Shown: positions 1-8,961 of the stretch, piece after piece
Layout: each line of letters starts with the position of its first letter
How positions within the stretch are numbered: the first letter of the stretch is position 1
NCBI RefSeq assembly: GCF_016714275.1
Contig: NZ_JADJNP010000002.1
Coordinates: forward strand, 372,001 to 436,000
DNA length: 64,000 nucleotides
Direction of reading: 5' to 3'
Origin: Tessaracoccus sp.
GTDB taxonomy: Bacteria; Actinomycetota; Actinomycetes; Propionibacteriales; Propionibacteriaceae
Program-made: the position numbers and the translations under genes
Notes under the pieces: model-generated
Told to the model about the DNA's origin: nothing
Seen by the model: only the letters and a program-made list of their open reading frames with translations
Database searches by the model: none

Positions 1-99
1 GACTTCGACATCTCGCAGGTCGTCGACGTGGTGTGCGGCGTCCACGCCCGCATCCGCGAGTCCGACTTCGACGCGGTGATCCGTGACCGACGCGCGTGA
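1..99 (+). CDS. 3' end of an unidentified gene (partial)
   Basis: The window opens inside a reading frame that stays open for 32 codons and stops with TGA. The visible tail is acidic and mixed, with the segment VVDVVCGVHARIRESDF, and its codon use is GC-rich in third positions like the neighbours. I do not recognise the family from so short a C-terminus. It lies on the same strand as the D-serine genes but about 170 nt upstream of them, with a separate strong ribosome binding site in front of the next gene, so co-transcription is possible but not shown. Confidence 0.4.
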   Translation, partial: DFDISQVVDVVCGVHARIRESDFDAVIRDRRA

Positions 100-271
100 G
101 CGTGCCAATACCGCGGCCCCTCCCGGTCGGCTGCGGGCCTGATCCTCGAGGCGACGAGGTGGAGCGGACTCGCAGCAACGTGTGCGTTTGCACGGTCGGA
201 TGAACACCGACCCCGCCTTCGAGCGGAAATTCTCACTGCGATAATCTCTCCTCAAACCTAGGAGGTACTCC

Positions 272-1612
272 ATGTCAACACCTGCACTCATCGCAGTGCT
301 CGTCGTGGCGATCGCCGCGATCGTCTTCCTCATCGTCAAAGTCAGGCTGCACCCCGCTCTTGCCCTGACGCTCGCCGCGTTCGGCGTCGGCATCGCCACC
401 GGGACGCCACTCGACACCCTCGCCGAAACGATCGAGAGCGGCGTCGGGGGCACGCTCGGCTTCCTTGCCCTCATCATCGGATTCGGCGCCATTCTCGGGA
501 AGCTGCTCGAGACCTCGGGCGGCGCGGAACGCATCGCGATCAGCCTGCTCAACACCCTGGGGCGGCAGCGGGCCACCTGGGTGCTGATGCTGATCGGCTT
601 CATCGCCGGTATCCCCGTCTTCGTCGAGGTCGGCTTCGTCCTCCTCGTGCCGCTCGTGTTCGTCATCGCCAAAGAGGCGGGCATCTCGCGGGTCAAGCTC
701 GGCACGCCTCTCGTGGTCTCCCTCATGGTCGTCCACTGCATCGTCCCGCCCCATCCCGCGGCGACGGCCATCGCAGGAATGCTCGGCGCCGACGTCGGCA
801 AGGTGATCGCATTCGGCCTTCTCGTCGGCCTTCCTGCCGCGATCGTCGGCGGCCCGGTCTTCAGCCGTTTCGGGATGCAGAAGCTCGTCGACCCGCCGCT
901 CCCCGAGGGGCATTCCGCAGTCGAGGATGCGCCGGTCGCGCAGCGGGACCTGCCCGGATTCGGCATCACGTTGTTCGCCATCCTGCTGCCGCTGCTCATC
1001 ATGGTCGGCCGCACCGTGGTGACGTCGCTGCTCCCGGAGACCTCCGCGGCGCTGCCTATGGTCTCAATGATCGGCAACCCCATCGCCGCGCTGCTGATTT
1101 CGGTCTTCTTCGCCTACTGGGCCCTCGGGCTGCGCCGCGGTATGACCATGCAACAGCTCCTCACCGTCTCCGACTCCAGCTTCTCACCCATCGCAGGAAT
1201 CCTCCTCATCATCGGCGCGGGTGGCGCGTTCAACGAGGTGCTAAAGGCCTCCGGCATCGGTGACGGCATCGCCGACGCCCTCTCCGGGCTGCCCGTAAGT
1301 CCGATCATCCTTGCCTGGCTGATCGCGCTGCTGTTGCACGCCGCCGTCGGTTCGGCAACCGTAGCAATGATCTCGGCCGCCGGAATCGTCTTGCCGATGG
1401 TCGCCACCTCCGGGGTCAGCCCCGAGGTGATGGCAATCGCGATCGGGGCGGGCGCAATCGGGCTCACCCAGGTCACGGATAGCCTGTTCTGGCTGTTCAA
1501 GGAGTTCATGGGCATGTCCGTGCAGCAGACCCTGCGCACACTCACGCTCGCCACCACCACCGCCTCGGTCGTCGGCTTGGCCGGGGCTCTCATCCTCAGC
1601 ACCGTCGCTTAA
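272..1612 (+). CDS. GntP-family permease, probable D-serine/H+ symporter
   Basis: 446 residues, almost entirely hydrophobic, with the length and repeated membrane-helix pattern of the GntP (gluconate:H+ symporter) family in the inner membrane. Recognisable family stretches include GVGGTLGFLALIIGFGAILG near residue 60 and HCIVPPHPAATAIAG near residue 155. A perfect AGGAGGT lies 8 nt before the ATG. The next gene, 15 nt downstream, encodes a D-serine ammonia-lyase, which mirrors the dsdX-dsdA pairing of enterobacteria; D-serine import is therefore the best guess. The family also transports gluconate and related hydroxy acids, so the substrate is inferred from context only. Confidence 0.85.
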   Translation: MSTPALIAVLVVAIAAIVFLIVKVRLHPALALTLAAFGVGIATGTPLDTLAETIESGVGGTLGFLALIIGFGAILGKLLETSGGAERIAISLLNTLGRQRATWVLMLIGFIAGIPVFVEVGFVLLVPLVFVIAKEAGISRVKLGTPLVVSLMVVHCIVPPHPAATAIAGMLGADVGKVIAFGLLVGLPAAIVGGPVFSRFGMQKLVDPPLPEGHSAVEDAPVAQRDLPGFGITLFAILLPLLIMVGRTVVTSLLPETSAALPMVSMIGNPIAALLISVFFAYWALGLRRGMTMQQLLTVSDSSFSPIAGILLIIGAGGAFNEVLKASGIGDGIADALSGLPVSPIILAWLIALLLHAAVGSATVAMISAAGIVLPMVATSGVSPEVMAIAIGAGAIGLTQVTDSLFWLFKEFMGMSVQQTLRTLTLATTTASVVGLAGALILSTVA

Positions 1613-1627
1613 AGGAGCAACATCACC

Positions 1628-2983
1628 ATGACCGACACCATCATTCACGGCCGCACGCTCGCCGACTGGAAGCGCGACCTCCCTCTCATCGCCGACCTCG
1701 TCGCCACCACTGAGACCCAGTGGTTCAACCCTGAGGTCCGTCCCACCACAGAGGCGATCGGGTCCGTAGGGCTCACCAACGACGACATCATCGACGCCGC
1801 GGCCCGTCTGAAGCGCTTCGCGCCGTATTTCCTCGCCGTCTTCCCGGAGACCGGACGCACGCTCGGCATCCTTGAGTCGCCCCTCGTCGGCGCCCCCGCG
1901 ATGAAGAAGCGCCTTGAGCGCGAGGCAGGCCGCCCGCTGCCGGGCAACCTCATGCTGAAGCTGGACGCCGAGCTGCCGATCTCGGGTTCAATCAAGGCCC
2001 GCGGCGGGATCTACGAAGTACTCAGGCACGCCGAGGATCTCGCCGTGGGGGCCGGAATGCTGAGCCTCGACGACGACTACTCGGTCCTCGCCACTCCTCG
2101 CTTCACCGAGTTCTTCCGGAAGCACCAGGTGGCGGTGGGATCGACCGGCAACCTCGGACTGTCGATCGGGATCATGAGCGCGAAGCTCGGCTTCCGCGCC
2201 TCGGTTCACATGTCCGCCGACGCCCGCCAGTGGAAGAAGGACAAGCTCCGCGCCAACGGCGTCGAGGTCGTCGAGTACGCATCCGACTACTCTGTCGCCG
2301 TCGCAGAGGGCCGCAAGCAGGCCGAAGGGGATCCCTCCTGCTACTTCGTCGACGACGAAAACTCGACCAGCCTTTTCCTCGGATATGCGGTGGCAGCGCA
2401 CCGGCTCGCCGGACAGCTCCAAGCCTTCGACGTCCCCGTTGACGCAGACCACCCGCTCTTCGTCTACCTCCCTTGCGGCGTTGGGGGTGGACCTGGCGGA
2501 GTCGCTTTCGGCCTCCGCGCCGAGTTCGGCGATGCCGTCCATCCCGTGTTCGCAGAGCCGACCCACTGCCCCAGCATGTTCCTCGGCGTCTACTCCGGGC
2601 TGCACGACGCGATGTCGGTCAACGACTTCGGGATCGATAACGTCACGGCGGCGGACGGGCTGGCGTGCGCGCGCCCCTCGGGCTTCGTGGGGAAGGCGAT
2701 GCAGCACCTCGTCGACGGGTACTTCAGTGTCACGGACGAGAACCTCTACCGGATGCTGACCATGCTGCACGACGTGGAGGGCATCGACATCGAGCCGTCC
2801 TCGACCGCGGGACTCGCCGGCATGGCTCGCGTGGTTGGGGCCGACGACTACCGTTCCCGGATCGGCCTCGACGACGACCTGCTCGCTCGCTCGACCCACC
2901 TCGCATGGGCCACGGGCGGCAGCATGGTGCCCCGCGACGAGATGGCGGCATATGTGGCACACGGCCGGGAACTGTTGGGCTGA
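1628..2983 (+). CDS. dsdA: D-serine ammonia-lyase (D-serine dehydratase)
   Basis: PLP enzyme converting D-serine to pyruvate and ammonia in the cytoplasm. At 451 aa it has the length of DsdA (about 440). The PLP lysine is K123 in SGSIKARGG; the phosphate-binding loop GSTGNLG follows at about residue 171, and the Gly-rich CGVGGGPGG lies near residue 285. The start is supported by AAAGGAG 9 nt upstream. It sits between a GntP-type permease and a YheO-type regulator, 15 nt from each, so the three probably form one operon for detoxifying or using D-serine. The regulator is not the LysR-type DsdC used by enterobacteria. Confidence 0.93.
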   Translation: MTDTIIHGRTLADWKRDLPLIADLVATTETQWFNPEVRPTTEAIGSVGLTNDDIIDAAARLKRFAPYFLAVFPETGRTLGILESPLVGAPAMKKRLEREAGRPLPGNLMLKLDAELPISGSIKARGGIYEVLRHAEDLAVGAGMLSLDDDYSVLATPRFTEFFRKHQVAVGSTGNLGLSIGIMSAKLGFRASVHMSADARQWKKDKLRANGVEVVEYASDYSVAVAEGRKQAEGDPSCYFVDDENSTSLFLGYAVAAHRLAGQLQAFDVPVDADHPLFVYLPCGVGGGPGGVAFGLRAEFGDAVHPVFAEPTHCPSMFLGVYSGLHDAMSVNDFGIDNVTAADGLACARPSGFVGKAMQHLVDGYFSVTDENLYRMLTMLHDVEGIDIEPSSTAGLAGMARVVGADDYRSRIGLDDDLLARSTHLAWATGGSMVPRDEMAAYVAHGRELLG

Positions 2984-2998
2984 ACATAGGAGGCACAG

Positions 2999-3676
2999 AT
3001 GGTCGCGGACTCCGATCATGTCCGAAGCTTCGTCCCGCTTGTTGAGTTCCTAGGAAAGGTGCTCGGCGAGAACCACGAGGTGGTGCTGCACGATCTCTCC
3101 AACATCGACGCGTCGGTGATTGCCATCGCAAACGGCCACGTGACGAACCGCTCGGTCGGATCGCCAGCCACGGACTTCGTTCTGCGTGTCCGCGACGATC
3201 ATCCCGCCGAGGAGCAGGACTTCGCCGTCAACTACCGCGGCACGATGCCCGGTTCGTCGACGGTGCTGACATCGTCGACGTTCTTCATCCGCAAGGAGGG
3301 CCGCATCGTCGGGATGCTCTGCATCAACACCGATCACACTCTGCTCCGGCAATTGGAAACCGTTGTCGCAGGCTTGGTGGGGGTATACCTGCCAAGCTCG
3401 GCAGAAGGACATGTCGAGGAGAACCTCGTCGCCTCGGTCGAAGAGGCAGCGAACCAGGTCATCCGCACGCTGGAGCAGGAGCGCGCAACTCGAGCTTCCC
3501 GTTTCCGCCTCGACGATCGGATTGAGGCCGTGCGCCGGTTGCATGAGCGTGGCTTCTTCCAGTTCAAGGGCTCGGTCCAGGCGATCTGCAACCAACTGGG
3601 TGTTTCTGAACCTACCGCCTACCGCTACATCCAGACCGCACGGGCAGAGCAAACGCGCCCAGCGGCGGGGAGCTAA
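2999..3676 (+). CDS. YheO/DauR-family PAS-HTH transcriptional regulator
   Basis: 225 aa. The N-terminal part (about residues 5-125) looks like the YheO PAS-like sensor, including LGENHEVVLHDL and a conserved patch with NYRGTMPGSS. The C-terminus (about 185-215) carries the HTH with AICNQLGVSEPTAYRYI. A typical AGGAGG precedes the ATG. In enterobacteria the homologue DauR controls D-arginine catabolism; here the gene closes the D-serine operon, so it probably senses D-serine or a product. That ligand is an inference from position. No hairpin is obvious after its stop codon. Confidence 0.82.
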   Translation: MVADSDHVRSFVPLVEFLGKVLGENHEVVLHDLSNIDASVIAIANGHVTNRSVGSPATDFVLRVRDDHPAEEQDFAVNYRGTMPGSSTVLTSSTFFIRKEGRIVGMLCINTDHTLLRQLETVVAGLVGVYLPSSAEGHVEENLVASVEEAANQVIRTLEQERATRASRFRLDDRIEAVRRLHERGFFQFKGSVQAICNQLGVSEPTAYRYIQTARAEQTRPAAGS

Positions 3677-3785
3677 TGCCGCAGCGCTGACACTCCCATG
3701 GAAGACACGGTAGTCGCGTACGCCGAGGCCGCGCCGTCGTTCCGCTGTGAGCAGCGCCGAGCCACCTCACGAAGTGTCTCCGCAG

Positions 3786-5818
3786 TCAAGAGCCCGCAAG
3801 GTGGCGCCGCAGGAACTCGAGGTAGAGGGCGTCCATGTGTGCGCGTTGACGGTTGTCGGCCGCGCCGCCGTGGCCGCCCTCGATGTTCTCGTAATACCAG
3901 GCCCGCTTCCCTGTACCGGCGAGCTTCGCCATCATCTTGCGTGCGTGGCCGGGGTGTACGCGGTCGTCGCGCGTCGAGGTGAGCAGCAGCGTCGGCGGGT
4001 AGTCCCGCGCCGGGTCGAAAAGGTGGTACGGCGAGAACGTCTGGATGAAGTCCCAGTCGTCGGTGTCGGGGTCGCCGTACTCGTCCATCCACGACGCGCC
4101 CGCCAACAGGTGGCTGTAGCGCCGCATGTCGAGCAGCGGCACCTGGATGACGACGGCGCCGAACAGCTCCGGGTACCGCGTCAGCATGTTGCCGGTGAGC
4201 AGGCCGCCGTTGCTACCGCCGCGCACCCCGAGGCGCGCCGACGTGGTGACGCCGCTCGCGATCAGGTCGAGGGCGACGGCCGCGAAGTCCTCGTAGGCGC
4301 GGTGCCGGTTCTCGCGCAGCGCGGCCTGGTGCCAGCGCGGGCCGTACTCCCTCCTCCGCCGCGGATGTTGGCGACGGCGTACGACCCGCCGCGCTCCAGC
4401 CAGCCCTTGCCGACGCCAGGTGCATAGGCCGGGGTCAACGAGATCTCGAAGCCGCCGTAGCCGTAGAGCAGGGTCGGGTTGTCGGCGTCGACCCGGCCGC
4501 GTGGCCGGACCAGGAAGTAGGGAACGCGCGTGCCGTCGTCGGAGATCGCGAAGCGCTGCTCGGTCGCGTGGGTGTCCGCGTCAAAGAAGGCGGGCTCCGC
4601 CTTCAGCGTCTCCGGTGGTGTCGCGCCCACGGAGGCGTCGGCGAGCAGCAGCGTGCTGGGCGTCAGGAAGTCGGTCGCGATCACCCACAGCTCGTCCGAG
4701 GTCTCGTCGTCGACGGCTCCGACCTCGATCGTGCCGAGCGCAGGCACTCCCGCGAGGGGGCGCTTCTCCCAGCCGGCCTCGCCTGGGGTGAGGATGGTCA
4801 CGACGCTCTTCACGTCGTCGAGCACGGTCAGCACGATGTGGTGGCGCGTGACCGTGACGTCGGACAGCGCGGTCGTGTCCGTCGGAGCGAAGAGGACAGC
4901 AAGGTCGCGAGCGCCGGCGAGGTAGTCGTCGAGGCGGATGGCGACCAGCGCGCCCGCCGGATGCGTGACATCACCGACGGCCCACGGCTCGCGCAGCTCG
5001 ATGAACAGCCACGCGCGATGGATGAACTTGTTGGCCGAGTCCGGGGCGTCGATGCGCTGGAAGGTGCGCTCGGTGTCGGCCAGGTACAGCGCGGTGTCGC
5101 GGCTGTCGAGGTAGTGGACGAGGAGGTCGCGCTCGAAGCCGGGCGTGCGGTCGTGGTGGGGGTAAATGCCGTAGCCGACGTTGTCCTCCGGCCCCTCGAA
5201 CACCGCGTCGGCCTCGGCCAGGGGCGCGCCGCGACGCCACCTGCGGGCGAAGCGGGCGTAGCCTGCGCGGTTGACGCTGCCGGGGCCGGTGTCGGTGACC
5301 AGGTAGACGGTGTCCTCATCGATCCAGGTCAGGTGCCCCTTGGCCTCCGGGCGTTCGAAGCCGCCGTCGACGAAGGCACGCGCGTCGACGTCGAACTCGC
5401 GGGTGACGTCGGCGTCCGATCCGCCCCGCGACAGCGCGATCAGGCACCGCGGATGGTCGGGCCGGAGGAACTCGACGCCATGCCACACCCAGTTCTCGTC
5501 CTCCGCGCGGTTTAGGTCGTCGAGGTCGAGGACCGCCTCCCAGGCGGGTTCCGGCGTGCGGTACTCGGAGAGCGTCGTCCGGCGCCACACACCTCGCGGG
5601 TGCTCGGCGTCGCGCCAGAAGTTGTAGTACCAGTCGCCGCGCTTGGCGACGAACGGGATCTTCTCCGCGGAGTCATAGATGGCCGCGAGTTCGCCCTCTA
5701 GCCGCGCGAACTCGTCGGTGCCGGCGAGCTCGGCCTCCGTCACGCCGTTCTGGGCGCGCACCCAGTCGAGCGCCGCTGGGTCGTCGATGTCTTCCAGCCA
5801 CAGGTGCGGGTCGGTCAT
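3786..5818 (-). pseudogene. prolyl oligopeptidase family serine peptidase, frameshifted
   Basis: The frame starts at an ATG with GAAGGAG upstream (minus strand), beginning DPHLWLEDIDDPAALDW, the typical N-terminus of S9A prolyl endopeptidases, followed by a beta-propeller-like region. Near 4348-4360 the family signature IRGGGEYG is broken: the expected reading is lost in a GGAGGAGGG run and continues in another frame. Downstream the second frame encodes the whole catalytic end: GGSNGG (nucleophile Ser), the Asp region TSTRDDRVHPGH, and EGGHGG (His). All catalytic residues are intact, so this is either a recent frameshift or a sequencing error in the G/C run. A one-base insertion or two-base deletion would restore a protein of about 677 aa. 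Confidence 0.8.
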
Positions 5819-5942
5819 GGTGCTCCTTCGTCGGCCCCACCCTAGCCGTGTGCCCATCCCCCACCTGAGTAGGCTGCGAACCATGCCCGACCGCTGCGTT
5901 CCCCCAGCGCAGGAATGGGCACCGTCATGGTTTCCGCAGTAC

Positions 5943-6011
5943 CTAAGTCCTGGTTTTGCAGCATCTAAGTCGGGGTTTTAGCAGGTATCAAGTCGGGGAT
6001 CTAGCAGCCGG
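5943..6011. repeat. three degenerate 22-24 bp direct repeats
   Basis: Three adjacent units of the form C(T/A)AAGTCSGGGTTTTAGCAG lie at 5943-5964, 5965-5988 and 5989-6011, just upstream of the promoter of the next gene. The core AAGTC...GCAG is kept in all three. They could be operator repeats for the downstream gene or remnants of a mobile-element end; the sequence alone does not decide. Confidence 0.45.
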
Positions 6012-6052
6012 CATGCGCACTACGGCGCGACGAACGCGGGTAGCATCGGGCC

Positions 6053-7189
6053 ATGTTTCAGGACTCTCGGCTCGCGCCCGCGGCGCTGCTGGCCGGGCCG
6101 CGGGGGCGCCGGATGCTGCTCCAGTTCGCGTGTCAGGCGGAGGTCGCGGGCGGGCCTGACCATGCCGGTCCCCTGTCGATGGCGGTCGCCGACGCGAGCT
6201 ACCGCCTCGCGAAGAGGGCGGGCAAGAGCATCACCCGCTCGACTTGGGGATCGCCCGACGGTGCGACTGATCCCCTTGCGGCACAACCCTCCCACGTCGC
6301 AGCGCTCCTCGCCGCGACGCGGTTCGTCACCCCGACCGCGGAGCTGCTGAGGTCCTGCCTCGCGGCCTCCGTCGATGCAGCGACGTACTGGGAAGGCCCC
6401 GAGGGCGACGACCTCCTCGCGGCGGTGCCCACTGTGCGCGACGCACTGCGCCCGGTGGCGGAGTTGATCTGCGCATCGCCGGAGTCCGACTGGCTGGGCG
6501 ATCGCATCTCCGAGGGGAACCAGGTGGGCCTGCGCTGGCTTGAGGCACCCACCACTCACCGGCAGCCCGCGGGCCAGGCGCTCCGATCCTGGCGCGCGGA
6601 TCTCGTCGCCGAGGAACAGCGGGCCGCGCGCGACCGTCCTGCGGATCCGACGGCCCCGTACAGCGGAACGTGGTGGTCGACTCCCCCGCACGGCCTCCCG
6701 GTCACCTGCGCGCCGCTCTTCGACCAGACGCCGTCGGGTCTCTGGTTCGTCGAGGACACCCTCGGATGGTCCCGCGCGGATGCCTTACCCGTCGATACCC
6801 CGGCCGATGCCCACGTGCTGGAGATCAACGGCGCCGACGACTGGGCAGCGTTGTGCCGGGCCCGGCCACTCGCGGTGACGGCGTCGAGGCGACACGACTG
6901 GTACCGCGCAACGGGATGGACGGGCTCCCTTGTCATCCCGGACTGGGCCGGGCTCGCCTGCGACTACGACGCCGTCCACCTGTCCTACGCCGGCTATCTG
7001 GCGGCGGCCGGCGTCGCCATCCGGGTGATCGACGGCACGGCCAGCGTCATCGCGGGCTGGAACCCCGGCGCCACCTACTGGCTTGTCGACAAAGCGGAAG
7101 CCGGCGAGCCGACCCGCTGGCATCGAGACGACGACACGGGCGAGCCTCGGTGGACGTCACAGGCGCCTGACGAGGCGCGTGCCGAATAG
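6053..7189 (+). CDS. hypothetical protein, 378 aa
   Basis: I do not recognise this protein. It has no signal peptide or membrane helix. The N-terminal third is Ala-rich and helical in appearance; the C-terminal half is rich in Trp and aromatic residues, with stretches such as GLWFVEDTLGWSRADAL and DYDAVHLSYAGYLAAAG. The ATG is chosen because a -10 box TAGCAT ends exactly 6 nt before it and no Shine-Dalgarno is present, the same leaderless arrangement as several neighbours. It lies alone between a divergent peptidase gene and a convergent SRPBCC gene. Confidence 0.7.
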   Translation: MFQDSRLAPAALLAGPRGRRMLLQFACQAEVAGGPDHAGPLSMAVADASYRLAKRAGKSITRSTWGSPDGATDPLAAQPSHVAALLAATRFVTPTAELLRSCLAASVDAATYWEGPEGDDLLAAVPTVRDALRPVAELICASPESDWLGDRISEGNQVGLRWLEAPTTHRQPAGQALRSWRADLVAEEQRAARDRPADPTAPYSGTWWSTPPHGLPVTCAPLFDQTPSGLWFVEDTLGWSRADALPVDTPADAHVLEINGADDWAALCRARPLAVTASRRHDWYRATGWTGSLVIPDWAGLACDYDAVHLSYAGYLAAAGVAIRVIDGTASVIAGWNPGATYWLVDKAEAGEPTRWHRDDDTGEPRWTSQAPDEARAE

Positions 7190-7328
7190 CGCGTCACTCG
7201 AAGAGCGCGCGGTTGTCGCAGGTCCAGCGGATCCGGTCCGCGGCCGGGCGCCACATACTCCAGCGCGCCGAGACGCGGCAGGACGACGGTCGCAGTGCGA
7301 AGGGCGCCCTGCCGTGTCAGTGGCCGGG

Positions 7329-8306
7329 TCAGGCGACCCCGAACACCTCGCGCTCGAGCCGCGCGTAGCTCGTCTCCATGCCGTCGGCCATGCCGGTGGC
7401 AAGTATCATCTCGCGAGTCTCGGCGTCGGGGTAGTTCCCCACCATGGTCAGCAGCGTGCCGCCCTCGACCGGGGTGAGGGTCAGCTCGTTGACGACGACG
7501 GGGCCGTCCATCCCGATCATCGCCTCGGTGGTGACCGCGCGCACCGGCGCGAGGACCTCGGTCAGCTGGCCGGTGAAGCCGAACCGGTCGCCGGTCTCCT
7601 CGTTCTCCCACTCGTAGCGGTAGGTCTCGCCGACGGAGGTGGCCACCTCGCACACCGGCATCGTCCAGCCGTCGGGGCCGAGCTGCCAGCGGCGCAGGAG
7701 CTCTGGCTCGTGATGCGCGCGCCACACCTGGTCGACCGTGCCGCGGATGACGCGGCTGATCCGCGCCCGGGTGTCGCCGAGCAGCTGGACCACGATGCCG
7801 TTGCCTGCGGCGAACGACGCGAGGTCGGCCAGCACGTCGTCGATCTGACCCATGGCGGCGCGCATGCCCTCGACCATGCCCATGGCAACGAGCTTCTCGA
7901 GCTCGTCCGCGGACGCGAAGTGGCTGGTGGTGGTCATCCGCGAGCCGCCGTCGGTTGCCTCGAAGACGAACTCCATCCTGATGGTGGGCATCGCGGTGTT
8001 GGGGGCGCCCTCGTCGTCGGCGAAGCCGTCGAGCACCTCGAAGCTCCTGCCCTCGTCGACGCTCAGGAACTCCCAGTAGCCGCAGGAGCGGTCGCCGTCG
8101 GGCCCGATCATGGCGTAGTCCGAGCGGCCGCCGACGGCGACGTCGTGCCGGGTGAAGGTGGCGGGCCAGCCGGGCGGCCCCCAGAAGCGCTCGAGCTGGC
8201 GCGGGTCGGCGTAGGCGTCCCAGAGGCGGCGCACGGGAACGGGGAAGTCGGCGACGACGGTGAGCGTCAGGGCCTCGGGATCCTGAGTGACGGACGTGAT
8301 GGGCAT
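7329..8306 (-). CDS. tandem SRPBCC (AHSA1-like) domain protein
   Basis: 325 aa with two START/AHSA1-type ligand-binding folds. The first covers about residues 10-150 (FPVPVRRLWDAYADP, then FWGPPGWP), the second about 175-320 (ISRVIRGTVDQVWRAHHEP, then RRWQLGPDGW). In each, a WxA.(T/D)P entry motif is followed by a W-containing strand, as expected for the family. The start has AAAGGAG at good spacing and lies 11 nt after the stop of an ArsR regulator, so the two form an operon. ArsR-SRPBCC pairs are common in actinobacteria; the ligand is unknown. Confidence 0.85.
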   Translation of the reverse strand: MPITSVTQDPEALTLTVVADFPVPVRRLWDAYADPRQLERFWGPPGWPATFTRHDVAVGGRSDYAMIGPDGDRSCGYWEFLSVDEGRSFEVLDGFADDEGAPNTAMPTIRMEFVFEATDGGSRMTTTSHFASADELEKLVAMGMVEGMRAAMGQIDDVLADLASFAAGNGIVVQLLGDTRARISRVIRGTVDQVWRAHHEPELLRRWQLGPDGWTMPVCEVATSVGETYRYEWENEETGDRFGFTGQLTEVLAPVRAVTTEAMIGMDGPVVVNELTLTPVEGGTLLTMVGNYPDAETREMILATGMADGMETSYARLEREVFGVA

Positions 8307-8317
8307 GGCGGCTCCTT

Positions 8318-8668
8318 TCAGGAGTCCTCGGCGAAGAGGTCGTCGAGGCGAGAGATACGGCTCTGCCACAGCCGCGTGAAGTGGTCAAGCAACGCTTGGG
8401 CCTTGCTGATGGTCTCGGGATTCGCCCGGACCCTCCGCTCGCGCCCGGAGGGAATCTTCGTCACGAGACCCGCTCCCTCCAGGACCGCGACGTGCTTCTG
8501 CACCGCCGCGAAGCTCATGTCGTAGTCGGCGGCCAGGTTCGAGACCGTCACCTCGCCGACGAGCGTGCGACGCAGGATGTCGCGCCTCGTCGCGTCGGCG
8601 AGTGCCCGGAAGATCCGGTCCACCTCGCCGTTGGTGAGGTCCGTCTGAGAAACACCATCTACAACCAT
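8318..8668 (-). CDS. ArsR-family winged-helix repressor
   Basis: 116 aa with the ArsR/SmtB fold: IFRALADATRRDILRRTL near residue 20 opens the winged helix, and AADYDMSFAAVQKHVAVLEGAG contains the recognition helix. There is no Cys-rich metal-binding motif, so it belongs to the non-metal group that partners SRPBCC proteins. A TAATCT box 8 nt before the ATG suggests a leaderless or nearly leaderless transcript, and a 24-bp inverted repeat covers both the box and the start codon, which predicts autorepression. Confidence 0.85.
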   Translation of the reverse strand: MVVDGVSQTDLTNGEVDRIFRALADATRRDILRRTLVGEVTVSNLAADYDMSFAAVQKHVAVLEGAGLVTKIPSGRERRVRANPETISKAQALLDHFTRLWQSRISRLDDLFAEDS

Positions 8669-8680
8669 TTGGTTGTAGAT
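8657..8680. promoter_or_regulatory. probable ArsR operator overlapping its own start codon
   Basis: Perfect inverted repeat with 11-bp arms (ATCTACAACCA / TGGTTGTAGAT) around a 2-nt centre. It covers the start codon and the presumed -10 box of the ArsR gene. ACAACC-type palindromes are typical for ArsR regulators paired with SRPBCC genes. Binding has not been shown. Confidence 0.6.
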
Positions 8681-8726
8681 TAACGTGGCTGCGCTCCGGT
8701 GTCAACGGCGCACGGAGCGACCGTTC

Positions 8727-8757
8727 TGTAGATAATTCTGTCTACACGCCGTATCCT
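8727..8757 (+). promoter_or_regulatory. promoter and operator of the toxin-antitoxin pair
   Basis: A -10 box TATCCT at 8752-8757 ends 6 nt before the antitoxin ATG. Upstream, the inverted repeat TGTAGA / TCTACA (8727-8732 and 8741-8746) lies over the expected -35 position. That is a plausible site for autoregulation by the antitoxin. Confidence 0.45.
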
Positions 8758-8763
8758 GGGGAC

Positions 8764-8961
8764 ATGAGCATCACAACGACGATCCGCGTCACTCGCCCCG
8801 CGCGCGACGCCCTGAACGAGCTGGCAGCAAGACGCGGCGAGACCCTCACCGAGACAGTCACCCGAGCGGTCCGACTGCTGGAACAAGAGTTCATCGGGCA
8901 GGACCTCTCGGAGCCGCTACGCGACGACGAGCAAGCTTGGCTTGATGCTGACGCCGGGTGA
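8764..8961 (+). CDS. antitoxin, ribbon-helix-helix type
   Basis: 65 aa. The N-terminus TTTIRVTRPARDALNEL followed by GETLTETVTRAVRLLEQE fits a beta-strand plus two helices, the ribbon-helix-helix fold of MazE-like and VapB-like antitoxins. The acidic C-terminus would bind the toxin. The reading frame overlaps the toxin start by 17 nt, as is typical of translationally coupled TA pairs. The transcript appears leaderless. Confidence 0.75.
   Translation: MSITTTIRVTRPARDALNELAARRGETLTETVTRAVRLLEQEFIGQDLSEPLRDDEQAWLDADAG

Noticed and set aside
7190..7328. Minus-strand fragment ending WRPAADRIRWTCDNRALFE
   Set aside because: A short protein-like tail after an in-frame stop with no start codon or ribosome site; too little to call a gene.
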